Shown: positions 1-6,537 of the stretch, one piece after another
Numbering within the stretch: position 1 is the stretch's first letter
Layout of the letters: the number at the start of each line of letters is the position of its first letter
Source of the DNA: Actinoplanes campanulatus
GTDB taxonomy: Bacteria; Actinomycetota; Actinomycetes; Mycobacteriales; Micromonosporaceae
DNA: 64,000 nt
Direction: 5' to 3'
NCBI RefSeq assembly: GCF_014647795.1
Contig: NZ_BMPW01000014.1
Coordinates: 186,001 to 250,000 of the forward strand
Made by a program: the position numbers and the translations under genes
The notes under the pieces: model-generated
Database searches by the model: none
Told to the model about the DNA's origin: nothing
Seen by the model: the letters and a program-made list of their open reading frames with translations, nothing else

Positions 1-1
1 C

Positions 2-397
2 CACTGGACCGACGAGCAGCTCGCCAACGCGCGCCTCATCGTCACCATCGGCAACGAGCGGCGGGTGCCGGAGGAGGCGCTGGTCATCGCGGTGGCGACC
101 GCGTTGCAGGAGTCCCGGCTGCGCAATCTGCCGGGCGGCGACCGGGACTCGATCGGCCTGTTCCAGCAGCGGCCCAGCCAGGGGTGGGGCACGCCGCGGC
201 AGCTCACCGATCCGGCGTACCAGACCGGGAAGTTCTACGACCGCCTGCTCACCGTCGACGGCTGGCAGAGGATGCGGCTCACCGAGGCGGCCCAGGCGGT
301 GCAGGTGTCGGCGTTCCCGGAGGCCTACGCGAAACACGCGAAGACCGCGGCCCAACTGGTGGGCGCGCTCGGCGGGTGCCATAGCATCGCCAGGTGA
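2..397 (+). CDS. Lytic-transglycosylase-like secreted protein, C-terminal part (partial)
   Basis: The reading frame is open from the first bases of the window, so the 5' end lies outside. The visible ~131 residues match the C-terminal domain of an actinobacterial family often mislabelled 'heavy metal transporter': a VPEEALVIAVATALQESRLRNL stretch with the candidate catalytic Glu in LQES, then DRDSIGLFQQRPSQGWG and a KFYDRL / AAQAVQVSAFPEAY tail. The QES and GLFQQRPSQGWG motifs resemble lysozyme-like muramidase folds, so a role in cell-wall glycan cleavage is inferred, not shown. The stop codon overlaps the next start by four bases (GTGA), implying coupled translation. Confidence 0.7.
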   Translation, partial: HWTDEQLANARLIVTIGNERRVPEEALVIAVATALQESRLRNLPGGDRDSIGLFQQRPSQGWGTPRQLTDPAYQTGKFYDRLLTVDGWQRMRLTEAAQAVQVSAFPEAYAKHAKTAAQLVGALGGCHSIAR

Positions 398-771
398 CAT
401 CGGATGACATTCCCCGCCGTGAGGCGGAGCAGTTGCGCGAGCTGGACGAGACGGCCCGGGTGGCCCGGACGTTCGAGGCCATCGCGGACCGGGGCGCCCT
501 CTGGGTGTGGGGCGACGAGGGCGACGTCCTGTTCACCGAGGACGCCCGGCGGCGCAACCTGCTGCCGATCTGGCCGTACGCGACGGTCGCCCGGCTGGAG
601 AACGAGGGCGAGGTCGACGGCGAGCACGCCATCCGCATCCCGGCCGACGTGTTCCTGCGCGAATGGCTGCCGCAGCTGGAGGAGGACGACGCCGACATCG
701 CGGTCTTCCCGGTGGAGGAGCGGAACGCGGCGGTGCTGACACTCGCCGAGTTCCGCTCCCGGTTGCGCTGA
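394..771 (+). CDS. DUF2750-family protein
   Basis: A 125-aa cytoplasmic acidic protein starting with GTG inside the stop of the preceding gene. Features fitting DUF2750 are the GALWVWGDEGDVLF segment near residue 37, LPIWPYATVARL near 60, and an acidic FLREWLPQLEEDDADIAVFPVEE segment near 90. Function of the family is unknown. The four-base overlap makes it translationally coupled to the wall-hydrolase-like gene upstream, but no functional link is otherwise visible. It ends one base before the stop of the convergent RCC1 gene, leaving no room for a separate terminator. Confidence 0.65.
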   Translation: MTSDDIPRREAEQLRELDETARVARTFEAIADRGALWVWGDEGDVLFTEDARRRNLLPIWPYATVARLENEGEVDGEHAIRIPADVFLREWLPQLEEDDADIAVFPVEERNAAVLTLAEFRSRLR

Positions 772-772
772 C

Positions 773-1918
773 CTACAGCGTCACGAGCGCCGGACTGGTC
801 CGCGGCGTGGTGGTGCCGTCGCCGAGCTGACCGGAGCCGTTGCCGCCCCAGCACCACAGGCTGTCATCGGTACGCATCCCGCACCCGTGGTAGTTGACGG
901 CGACGTCGCTGCTCCAGGTGGTGGCGGTGCCGACCCGGACGGGCGCGGACCGGTGCGTGGTGGTGCCGTCGCCCAGCTGGCCGTTCGCGTTGTTGCCCCA
1001 GCACCACAGGCTGCCGTCGGTCCGCGCCGCGCAGGCGGAGCTGTCACCGGCGGCGACCCGTGCCCAGGTGGTGCCGGTGCCGACCCGGGTGGGCGTGGTC
1101 TGGTAGCTGCCGGTGTTGCCGAGCTGGCCGTACCCGTTCTCGCCCCAGCACCACAGCGTCCCGTCGGTACGCGTCCCGCAGGTGAAGCCGTACCCTGCGG
1201 TCACCCCGTTCCAGCCGGTTTCGGTGCCGACCCGCTCCGGGGTGGTGCGGTAGCTGAGGACGCCGATGCCGAGCTGGCCGGTCGTGCCGTCGCCCCAGCA
1301 CCACAGGCTGCCGTCGGTGCGGGTGGCGCAGCTGTGGCCGTACCCGGTGGTGACGGTCGCCCAGGTGGTGGCGGTGCCGACCTGCACCGGGGCGGTCTCG
1401 TAGTAGTTGCTCCCGGTGCCGAGCTGGCCGAGCCGGTTGAAGCCCCAGCACCAGAGGGTGCCGTCGGTCCGGACGCCGCACGTGTGGCTGTCGCCGGCGC
1501 TCACGGTGCTCCAGGCGGCGGTGCCGACCCGTACCGGGGTGGCGCGGTTGGTGGTGGTGCCGTCGCCGAGCTGGCCGCGCAGGTTGTTGCCCCAGCACCA
1601 CAGGCCGCCGTCGGCGCGCAGGCCGCAGTTGAACGAGGGCCCGGCGTCGATGGCGGTCCAGTCGGTGGCGGTGCCGACGCGCCCCGGGGTGGTGCGGGCC
1701 GTGGTGGTGCCGTCGCCGAGCTGGCCGCGCCCGTTGCCACCCCAGCACCACAGGCTGCCGCCGGCCGGGATGGCGCAGGTGTGCGAGTAGCCGGTGGCGA
1801 CTTCCGCGTTCCCGGCGACGTCCGCCGCGGCGGGGCCGGCCGTCGCGCCGAGTGCCGTCATGGCGGCCGCGACAGCCGTCACGATGCCGGTTGCCCAGCG
1901 GCGCCGATGTTCACGCAT
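773..1918 (-). CDS. Secreted RCC1-repeat (beta-propeller) protein
   Basis: A 381-aa protein with a Sec signal peptide ([20 protein letters not shown], cleavage near AAADVA) followed by seven or so ~50-residue repeats of the form [46 protein letters not shown], the bacterial RCC1 / alpha-tubulin-suppressor type propeller. Paired Cys (HTCG and LWCWG) in each blade could form disulfides. A longer upstream frame exists, but I chose the start at 1918 because it is preceded by GAGGAGG and begins the signal peptide. Ligand unknown. The promoter carries a perfect CebR-type operator, shared in this window only with the GH12 cellulase, so a cellulose-related role is inferred. Confidence 0.85.
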   Translation of the reverse strand: MREHRRRWATGIVTAVAAAMTALGATAGPAAADVAGNAEVATGYSHTCAIPAGGSLWCWGGNGRGQLGDGTTTARTTPGRVGTATDWTAIDAGPSFNCGLRADGGLWCWGNNLRGQLGDGTTTNRATPVRVGTAAWSTVSAGDSHTCGVRTDGTLWCWGFNRLGQLGTGSNYYETAPVQVGTATTWATVTTGYGHSCATRTDGSLWCWGDGTTGQLGIGVLSYRTTPERVGTETGWNGVTAGYGFTCGTRTDGTLWCWGENGYGQLGNTGSYQTTPTRVGTGTTWARVAAGDSSACAARTDGSLWCWGNNANGQLGDGTTTHRSAPVRVGTATTWSSDVAVNYHGCGMRTDDSLWCWGGNGSGQLGDGTTTPRTSPALVTL

Positions 1919-1935
1919 GTAACGCCTCCTCACTC

Positions 1936-1949
1936 TGGGAGCGCTCCCA
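1936..1949. promoter_or_regulatory. CebR-type operator upstream of the RCC1 gene
   Basis: TGGGAGCGCTCCCA is a perfect 14-bp palindrome identical to the operator described for CebR, the actinobacterial repressor of cellulose-utilisation genes that responds to cello-oligosaccharides. It lies 18 bases from the RCC1 start codon, downstream of a plausible promoter on the minus strand (-35 TGGTCA at 1987-1992, 17-bp spacer, -10 TATGAA at 1964-1969), a position suited to repression. Confidence 0.85.
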
Positions 1950-1963
1950 CAGCGCCCCCAGAG

Positions 1964-1992
1964 TTCATACCATCGACACACGACGATGACCA
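1964..1992 (-). promoter_or_regulatory. Predicted promoter of the RCC1 gene
   Basis: Minus-strand -35 TGGTCA (1987-1992) and -10 TATGAA (1964-1969) separated by 17 bp. The CebR-type palindrome starts 15 bases downstream of the -10, overlapping or just after the expected transcription start. Confidence 0.5.
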
Positions 1993-2084
1993 GACCGTTA
2001 CGACCCCAACCGGACCGCGCGCACCCGATCAGCCTCCGCGGCATCCGGCGACACCACGACCGAACGCACGTCCGGCCCCAGCGC

Positions 2085-2160
2085 GGCGCTCGAGCCGGGC
2101 CGCAGTCAAGCTGGGCCGCGCTCGAGCCGGGCCGCGCTCGAGCCGGGCCGCGCTCTCCGG
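2085..2160. repeat. 16-bp tandem repeat, about 4.5 units
   Basis: Units of CGCGCTCGAGCCGGGC, two of them exact (2117-2148), the first two diverged and the last truncated. It sits just past the 3' end of the LacI gene (stop at 2167) in a 122-bp gap and may act as mRNA 3' structure; no coding role is apparent. Confidence 0.7.
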
Positions 2161-2166
2161 AGCGGC

Positions 2167-3204
2167 TCAGGCCGAGCCGCGGATCAGCAGCCGGGTCGGG
2201 GCCACCACGACGGGTGGGGTCTCGCCGGCGAGGAGTCGTTCGGCCTGGGCCACGGCCAGTTCGCCCAACCCCCGCTTGTCGATGCCGACCGTGGTCAGCG
2301 GCGGTTCGAGCAGTTCGCCGAAGCCGAGGCCGTCGAAGCCGATCAGCGCGATGTCGCCGGGCATGGTCAGGCCGAGGCGGCGCGCGGTGCGGTGTGCGCC
2401 CATCGCGACCATGTCGTTGAAGGCCATCACCGCGGTGACGTCGGGGCGGATCTCGCGCAGCCGGGCGAGACCGGCCTCCCCGCCGGCCTGGGACTGCTCG
2501 ACCTCGACGATCGCGTCCGCGGCGATGGGGGCGCCGTGCGCGGCGGCCGCGGCCAGGAGGACGTCCCGCCGGGCCGGGTCACTGGCAGCCGGGCAGTCGA
2601 TCATGCCGATCCGGCGGTGCCCCCGGGCGATCAGGTGCTCCACGGCCGCCTCCACCCCGTCGCGGACGTCCACCTCGACGGCGCTGAACGCCGGATGCCG
2701 GTCGGGCCGGTTGATGACCACCAGCGGCAGGCCCTCCACCGCGCCGGCGATCACGTCCGCCGGCTGGAACAGGTAGCCGATCAGGGCGTCGACCTGACCG
2801 GCGAGCGAGCGCAGCAGCTCCGGCTCGCGGCCCGGGTCGTCCTGCGTCGTGCTGATCAGCACCTTCCAGCCGCGTTGCTCGGCGGCGCTGATCACCCCGG
2901 CGATCAGCTCGGGGAAGAACGGATTCACCACATCGGCGACGATCAGCCCGATGGTGGTCGTGTCCGGCCGGACCAGCCCACGGGCGTGACGCGACGGCCG
3001 GTACCGCAACCGCTGGACCACCTCGAGCACCCGGCGGCGGGTCTCGGGGTCGATCTCACCCTTGTCGTTGATCGCCCGGGACACGGTCTGGTGTGACACG
3101 CCGGCGACCCGGGCGACGTCACGCAGGGTCACTCGTCGGCTGGTCTCGGGCGAACCGCCCCGGCTGTCCTTTTCCACGGTGACCGCATCGTATCCCGCCG
3201 TCAC
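2167..3204 (-). CDS. LacI-family transcriptional regulator
   Basis: A 345-aa repressor: N-terminal LacI helix-turn-helix at about residues 25-50 ([20 protein letters not shown], hinge near [11 protein letters not shown]), then a periplasmic-binding-protein-like ligand domain ([20 protein letters not shown], near the C-terminus [22 protein letters not shown]). A GTG at 3204 is the longest start; no convincing ribosome site is seen, and a shorter GTG at 3132 would begin directly at the HTH. The 40-bp palindrome at 3228-3267, containing GTTACCGTTAACG, is the obvious candidate autoregulatory operator. Its HTH recognition residues (SHQTVSR) and own palindrome differ from the CebR site, so it is probably not CebR. 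The sugar ligand is unknown. Confidence 0.85.
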   Translation of the reverse strand: MTAGYDAVTVEKDSRGGSPETSRRVTLRDVARVAGVSHQTVSRAINDKGEIDPETRRRVLEVVQRLRYRPSRHARGLVRPDTTTIGLIVADVVNPFFPELIAGVISAAEQRGWKVLISTTQDDPGREPELLRSLAGQVDALIGYLFQPADVIAGAVEGLPLVVINRPDRHPAFSAVEVDVRDGVEAAVEHLIARGHRRIGMIDCPAASDPARRDVLLAAAAAHGAPIAADAIVEVEQSQAGGEAGLARLREIRPDVTAVMAFNDMVAMGAHRTARRLGLTMPGDIALIGFDGLGFGELLEPPLTTVGIDKRGLGELAVAQAERLLAGETPPVVVAPTRLLIRGSA

Positions 3205-3227
3205 CGCCCACGGAATGTGGATGCCGT

Positions 3228-3267
3228 TCGATCCCGTTACCGTTAACGTGAACGGTAACGGGATCGA
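3228..3267. promoter_or_regulatory. Long palindromic LacI-type operator
   Basis: Perfect inverted repeat with 17-bp arms (left 3228-3244, right 3251-3267) around a 6-bp centre; the inner part GTTACCGTTAACG resembles LacI-family operators. It lies between the divergent LacI gene (start 3204) and the 51-aa ORF (start 3280), and could control both. It could also form an RNA hairpin just 5' of the small ORF's ribosome site. Confidence 0.7.
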
Positions 3268-3279
3268 GGAGGAGGCTCC

Positions 3280-3435
3280 ATGGACATGTCAGCGGTAGTG
3301 CTCAGCACTCAGATCGCGCGGCGCGACGTCGGCTCGGCGCTGCCCCACGCCCCGGTGCTGCCACATCGGCCCCGCCGCAACCCGATCCGGTCGGCGGCCC
3401 GGCACATCAGGCGCCTGCTGAGAAGAAACGGATGA
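3280..3435 (+). CDS. Small arginine-rich protein (51 aa), unrecognised
   Basis: ATG at 3280 is preceded by a strong GAGGAGGAGG ribosome site 6-16 bases upstream and by the palindromic operator at 3228-3267. The product starts MDMSAVVLSTQIARRD and ends with a basic tail (RSAARHIRRLLRRNG, a likely amphipathic helix). I recognise no family. Its support is the ribosome site, the divergent position next to a regulator and the sensible stop; a chance frame cannot be excluded at this GC content. Confidence 0.45.
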   Translation: MDMSAVVLSTQIARRDVGSALPHAPVLPHRPRRNPIRSAARHIRRLLRRNG

Positions 3436-3546
3436 CGCACCCCGCTCCTCGGTCGCCTGCCGCGGACGGCAGCGGACAGCTCGCCTGAACGCACACCACT
3501 GTCGACGGCGAGCAGGTGACAGGGATCGACCGGAACGCACCCGGTG

Positions 3547-3766
3547 ACCGGCGGCAGGCGCGGCGCGCACCGGCCGGGACGGCCTGCCCGGCCACCGATC
3601 TAACTCGAAAGTAGACCTACTTCCTCCCGATTAGGGCCGCTTCGCGCAGCGGAGCGGCAGGGACTCAGCCCGGTGGGCGCGGCAGAGGCGTGCGTGGGCA
3701 GACGCTCGCGGGGCGGGGCGGAACGGTCCTGAAAGGAACGTGGCGGGCTCACCCGTACCGGAAAAA
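3547..3766 (+). repeat. Dispersed intergenic repeat family, copy A (with insert)
   Basis: Starts at ACCGGCGGCAG, runs to GGCCACCGATC (3600), is interrupted by the 64-bp module 3602-3665, then continues AGCCCGGTGGGCGCGGCAG ... GGGCGGAACGGTCCTGAAAG ... CACCCGTACCGG. Copies B (14460-14616), C (31746-31897) and D (38251-38360, inverted) share the same order of blocks without the insert. Confidence 0.75.
3602..3673 (+). repeat. 72-bp repeat module, copy 1
   Basis: Identical except for one base to the reverse complement of 30933-31004. It begins AACTCGAAAGTAGACCTAC and contains the internal hairpin-prone CGCTTCGCGCAGCGGAGCG. The last ~9 bases (CAGCCCGG) are also part of the larger dispersed repeat, so the mobile part is about 64 bp. 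Confidence 0.85.
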
Positions 3767-3825
3767 GAAGCGGGAAGCGAAACGCGCGGCCCGGCCACCG
3801 AAGCGGCTCCGCGGGCGGGGACCGG

Positions 3826-4716
3826 TCAGGCGAGGAGGGCGCGGGCCACGGCGCGGCCGGAGAGCCAGGCGGTCTGGACCCGGGGGCGGCCGAAGGCGTC
3901 GCCGCAGAGCCAGACGCGGCCGTCGACGGCGTACGGGGCGTTGACGGCCTCCGGCTGGGCGTAGGGCCATCGGTGTACGCGCACCGAGGGCCGGGCGGAG
4001 AGGCCGAGCAACTCGCCGACCGCGCCGGCGAGGACCGGGCCCGCGATGTCCGGATCATCCTGGTACCGGGTGGCCAGCGCGGCCGTCGAGTGTGCCACCA
4101 GGACGGGCGCACCGTCGCCACGCCGGTCGCCGTCGTCGCAGACGGTGGCGAGCAACGGGTGGTCGTTGACGAAAGCGCCACGCAGGTCGCCCCACTCCCG
4201 GGCCGGGTAGGTGAGGACGGCCGCGATCACCGGCTTCCAGATCTGTGCCCGCGCGGCGCCGGCGATCGCCGGTGGCGGCGCCAGGCGCAGCGCCTGCGGG
4301 CCGGGCATGGCCAGTACGACGGCGTCCGCGTCCGCCGGGATCGTGTCCAGACCGGTCGACAACCGCACGTCGAGGCCGGCGGCCAGGTCGGTGGCGAGCG
4401 AGCGGAGTCCGCCGGGCGCCGCCCACCGCACCGGGCCGGTGGTCCGCTCCCCGCTGGGGTAGACGCTGAGCGTGTCGGTCCACGGACGGGCGAGGCCACG
4501 GGTCCGCCACGAGCCGACCTGCGCGGTGAAGTCCGGGTCGTCGGCGACCAGATAGGCGGCGCCGATGTCCACGAACCGGTCGTCGTAGCGCCTACTGGCC
4601 AGCCGGCCGCCGGCCAGGCGGCTCCGCTCGACGACACGGACCCGGGCGCCGCCGTCGGTCAGCGCCCGCGCGCAGGACAGCCCGGCGACCCCGGCGCCCA
4701 CCACGACGACGTCCAC
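3826..4716 (-). CDS. Renalase-like FAD/NAD(P)-dependent amine oxidoreductase
   Basis: About 296 aa. The N-terminus is a Rossmann FAD-binding motif (VDVVVVGAGVAGLSCARAL, GxGxxG near residues 7-12) followed by ERSRLAGGRLASRR, which places the FAD ribose contact, and ends with a flavin-binding VWLCGDAFGRPRVQTAWLSG segment as in renalase and amine-oxidase-like proteins. Substrate not deducible. A longer frame up to 4764 overlaps the PadR gene; I chose the GTG at 4716, eight bases after the PadR stop, because it starts directly at the FAD motif. The two genes are probably one operon, PadR first. Confidence 0.8.
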   Translation of the reverse strand: MDVVVVGAGVAGLSCARALTDGGARVRVVERSRLAGGRLASRRYDDRFVDIGAAYLVADDPDFTAQVGSWRTRGLARPWTDTLSVYPSGERTTGPVRWAAPGGLRSLATDLAAGLDVRLSTGLDTIPADADAVVLAMPGPQALRLAPPPAIAGAARAQIWKPVIAAVLTYPAREWGDLRGAFVNDHPLLATVCDDGDRRGDGAPVLVAHSTAALATRYQDDPDIAGPVLAGAVGELLGLSARPSVRVHRWPYAQPEAVNAPYAVDGRVWLCGDAFGRPRVQTAWLSGRAVARALLA

Positions 4717-4723
4717 GATCGAC

Positions 4724-5206
4724 TCACTGCTCGGCCAGCAGGCGATAGAGGGCCTGGCGGGCATTCTTCACGATGGCGACGGCCTGGTCGACGGCCTCCG
4801 GGGAGGCGATGGCGGACACCTGCTGGGCGGCGGCCCGCAACTGATGCATCTCGGTCCGCAGCTGGGAGTGCTCCCGCGGATCGCTCGGGAAGCCGGCCCC
4901 GAACGCGTCGACCCGCCGCTCCGCCGCCCGGTCCCGGCCGTCGCCGGTCAGGTCGAAGACCTTGCGGCCGTCGGTCTCGCTGCTGCTGACCAGCCCGGTG
5001 TCCTGGAACATCTGCAACAGCGGGTAGATCGAGCCGGGGCTGGGCCGCCAACTGCCGCCACTGAAGCGTTCCAGCCGGTCCATCAGCTCGTAACCGTGGG
5101 CGGGGCCGTCGAGAAGCGCGGTGAGCACCAGGTCGGGCACCATGCCGCGGCGCATCCGGCCGCCCTCGCCGCCGCCGAACCCGCGCCGGCCTCCGTGTGG
5201 TCCCAT
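4724..5206 (-). CDS. PadR-family transcriptional regulator
   Basis: 160 aa. After a Gly/Arg-rich N-terminus (MGPHGGRRGFGGGEGG) comes a PadR winged helix: VLTALLDGPAHGYELMDRL and GSIYPLLQMFQDTGLV, with the beta-wing ETDGRKVFDLT at about 85-95. The C-terminal helix (residues 105-155) is the dimerisation part. It precedes the FAD oxidoreductase and is divergent from the second PadR gene. The intergenic region holds TATCGCGA (5235-5242) beside a minus-strand GATAAT (-10-like), a plausible autoregulatory site. Confidence 0.85.
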   Translation of the reverse strand: MGPHGGRRGFGGGEGGRMRRGMVPDLVLTALLDGPAHGYELMDRLERFSGGSWRPSPGSIYPLLQMFQDTGLVSSSETDGRKVFDLTGDGRDRAAERRVDAFGAGFPSDPREHSQLRTEMHQLRAAAQQVSAIASPEAVDQAVAIVKNARQALYRLLAEQ

Positions 5207-5234
5207 GGTCGTCGCGCCGCCTCACCCGCAGATG

Positions 5235-5250
5235 TATCGCGACATTATCC
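5235..5250 (-). promoter_or_regulatory. Possible promoter/operator of the first padR gene
   Basis: On the minus strand GGATAATGTCGCGATACAT places a -10-like GATAAT against a TCGCGATA element; TATCGCGATA-type palindromes are common PadR-family sites. Evidence is motif only. Confidence 0.35.
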
Positions 5251-5294
5251 CAATCCCCGCTCCGGTCGGGGCACGCGCGGCTATGCACCGGGTT

Positions 5295-5311
5295 TATACA
5301 TCGTGTGTATA
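5295..5311. promoter_or_regulatory. Palindromic operator before padR-ABC operon
   Basis: TATACA-TCGTG-TGTATA, perfect 6-bp arms with 5-bp spacer, ends 10 bases before the ATG at 5321. TATA-containing halves overlap a likely -10 region, so binding of the PadR protein encoded just downstream would repress its own operon. Confidence 0.6.
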
Positions 5312-5320
5312 GTGGCCGGC

Positions 5321-5842
5321 ATGTCAGTCGGTTTCGCCCTCCTGGGGCTCCTGGAGAACGGCCCACGCCACGGTTACGACCTGAAGCGCTCCTATGACGA
5401 GGCGTTCGGCCGGGACCGTGCGCTGCACTACGGCCAGGTCTATTCGACGATGGCGCGCCTTCTGAAGAACGGCCTCGTCGAGGTGGAGTCCGAGCCGGGC
5501 GACGGGCCGGAGCGCAAGAAGTATGCGATCACCCACGCCGGCATGACCGACGTCGCCGAGTGGATCTCCCGGCCCGAGAAGCCCGAGCCGTATCTCCAGA
5601 GCACCCTCTACACCAAGGTCGTGCTGGCCCTGATGACCGGCCGCGACGCCACCGAGGTGCTGGATGCTCAGCGCGCCGAGCACCTGCGGCTGATGCGGGT
5701 GCTCACCCGGCGCAAGACCGATGGCGACCTGGCCGACGAGCTGATCTGCGATCACGCCCTGTTCCACCTGGAAGCCGATCTGCGCTGGCTGGAGCTGACC
5801 GCGGCCCGCCTGGACCGCCTCGCCGCCCGGGTCCGCCCGTGA
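5321..5842 (+). CDS. PadR-family regulator of an ABC exporter operon
   Basis: 173 aa, starting at ATG 5321; an upstream open frame is rejected because it crosses the divergent promoter region and the PadR fold begins at this Met (MSVGFALLGLLENGPRHGYD). Winged helix residues 4-80 including YGQVYSTMARLLKNGLVEVE and GPERKKYAITHAG; C-terminal Vir-type helices EPYLQSTLYTKVVLALM and AEHLRLMRVL. Its TGA overlaps the GTG of the ABC ATPase (GTGA). PadR regulators coupled to an ABC ATPase and FtsX-like permease typically sense the exported drug or peptide; that role is inferred. Confidence 0.9.
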   Translation: MSVGFALLGLLENGPRHGYDLKRSYDEAFGRDRALHYGQVYSTMARLLKNGLVEVESEPGDGPERKKYAITHAGMTDVAEWISRPEKPEPYLQSTLYTKVVLALMTGRDATEVLDAQRAEHLRLMRVLTRRKTDGDLADELICDHALFHLEADLRWLELTAARLDRLAARVRP

Positions 5843-6537
5843 CCACCACCGTGGGGAGAGGCACGCCGCTGCTCACCGCCGATGACGTCCACCTGAGCTT
5901 CGGTGAGACCACCGCGCTGCGCGGCGCTTCGCTGCATGTGTATGCCGGTGAGGTTCTCGCCCTGATGGGCCCGTCCGGCTCCGGCAAGTCGACGCTGCTG
6001 CACTGCCTCGCCGGCATCCTGACGCCCGGCTCGGGCAGCATCCGCTACGGCGACCGCGACCTGGCGCGGATGTCCGACACGGAGCGCAGCACACTGCGGC
6101 GCGGCGCGTTCGGCTTCGTGTTCCAGTTCGGGCAGTTGGTGCCGGAGCTGACCTGCCTGGAGAACGTCGCTCTGCCCCTGCGGCTGGCCGGCGCCGGCCG
6201 GCGGGAGGCACAGCGGCGGGCGGCCACGTGGCTGGACCGGCTGGAGGTCGCCGATCTGGCCGGAAAACGCCCCGGCCAGGTGTCCGGCGGTCAGGGCCAG
6301 CGGGTCGCGGTGGCCCGGGCGCTGGTCACCGAGCCCGCGGTGATCTTCGCGGACGAGCCGACCGGCGCGCTGGACTCGCTCAACGGCGAGCTGGTGATGA
6401 AGCTGTTCATCGCGGCGGCCCGGGACACCGGGGCCGCCGTCGTGCTGGTCACGCACGAGCCGCGGGTGGCCGCCTATTCCGACCGCGAGGCGGTCGTGCG
6501 GGACGGCCGGGTTCGTGAGCAGGAGCCGGCCCGGTGA
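5839..6537 (+). CDS. ABC transporter ATP-binding protein (MacB/LolD type)
   Basis: 232 aa. Walker A GPSGSGKST at about 44-52, Q-loop FQFGQLVP near 95, signature VSGGQGQRVAVARAL near 147, Walker B VIFADEPTGALD near 169 and switch His in LVTHEPR near 205. These are hallmarks of the MacB/LolD/SalX family, which energises FtsX-like permeases. GTG start overlaps the PadR stop by four bases and its own stop overlaps the permease start, so all three genes are coupled. Cargo unknown; an antimicrobial or lipophilic compound is the usual guess for this layout. Confidence 0.92.
   Translation: MTTTVGRGTPLLTADDVHLSFGETTALRGASLHVYAGEVLALMGPSGSGKSTLLHCLAGILTPGSGSIRYGDRDLARMSDTERSTLRRGAFGFVFQFGQLVPELTCLENVALPLRLAGAGRREAQRRAATWLDRLEVADLAGKRPGQVSGGQGQRVAVARALVTEPAVIFADEPTGALDSLNGELVMKLFIAAARDTGAAVVLVTHEPRVAAYSDREAVVRDGRVREQEPAR

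Larger units (their letters stand above)
3436..3825. other. Intergenic stretch, repeat-filled
   Basis: No gene is supported here. From 3547 to 3766 it consists of copy A of the dispersed intergenic repeat with its inserted 64-bp module; the remainder is non-coding with no clear promoter. Confidence 0.6.

Noticed and set aside
887-2776. 629-codon plus-strand frame opposite the RCC1 and LacI genes.
   Set aside because: Repeated PAPQAAVG motifs are the complement of the RCC1 repeats; the true signal peptide and ribosome site are on the other strand.
2167-3204. LacI protein as CebR itself.
   Set aside because: Its own palindrome (GTTACCGTTAACG) differs from the CebR box, which it does not carry in front of its gene, and CebR genes normally adjoin cebEFG, absent here.
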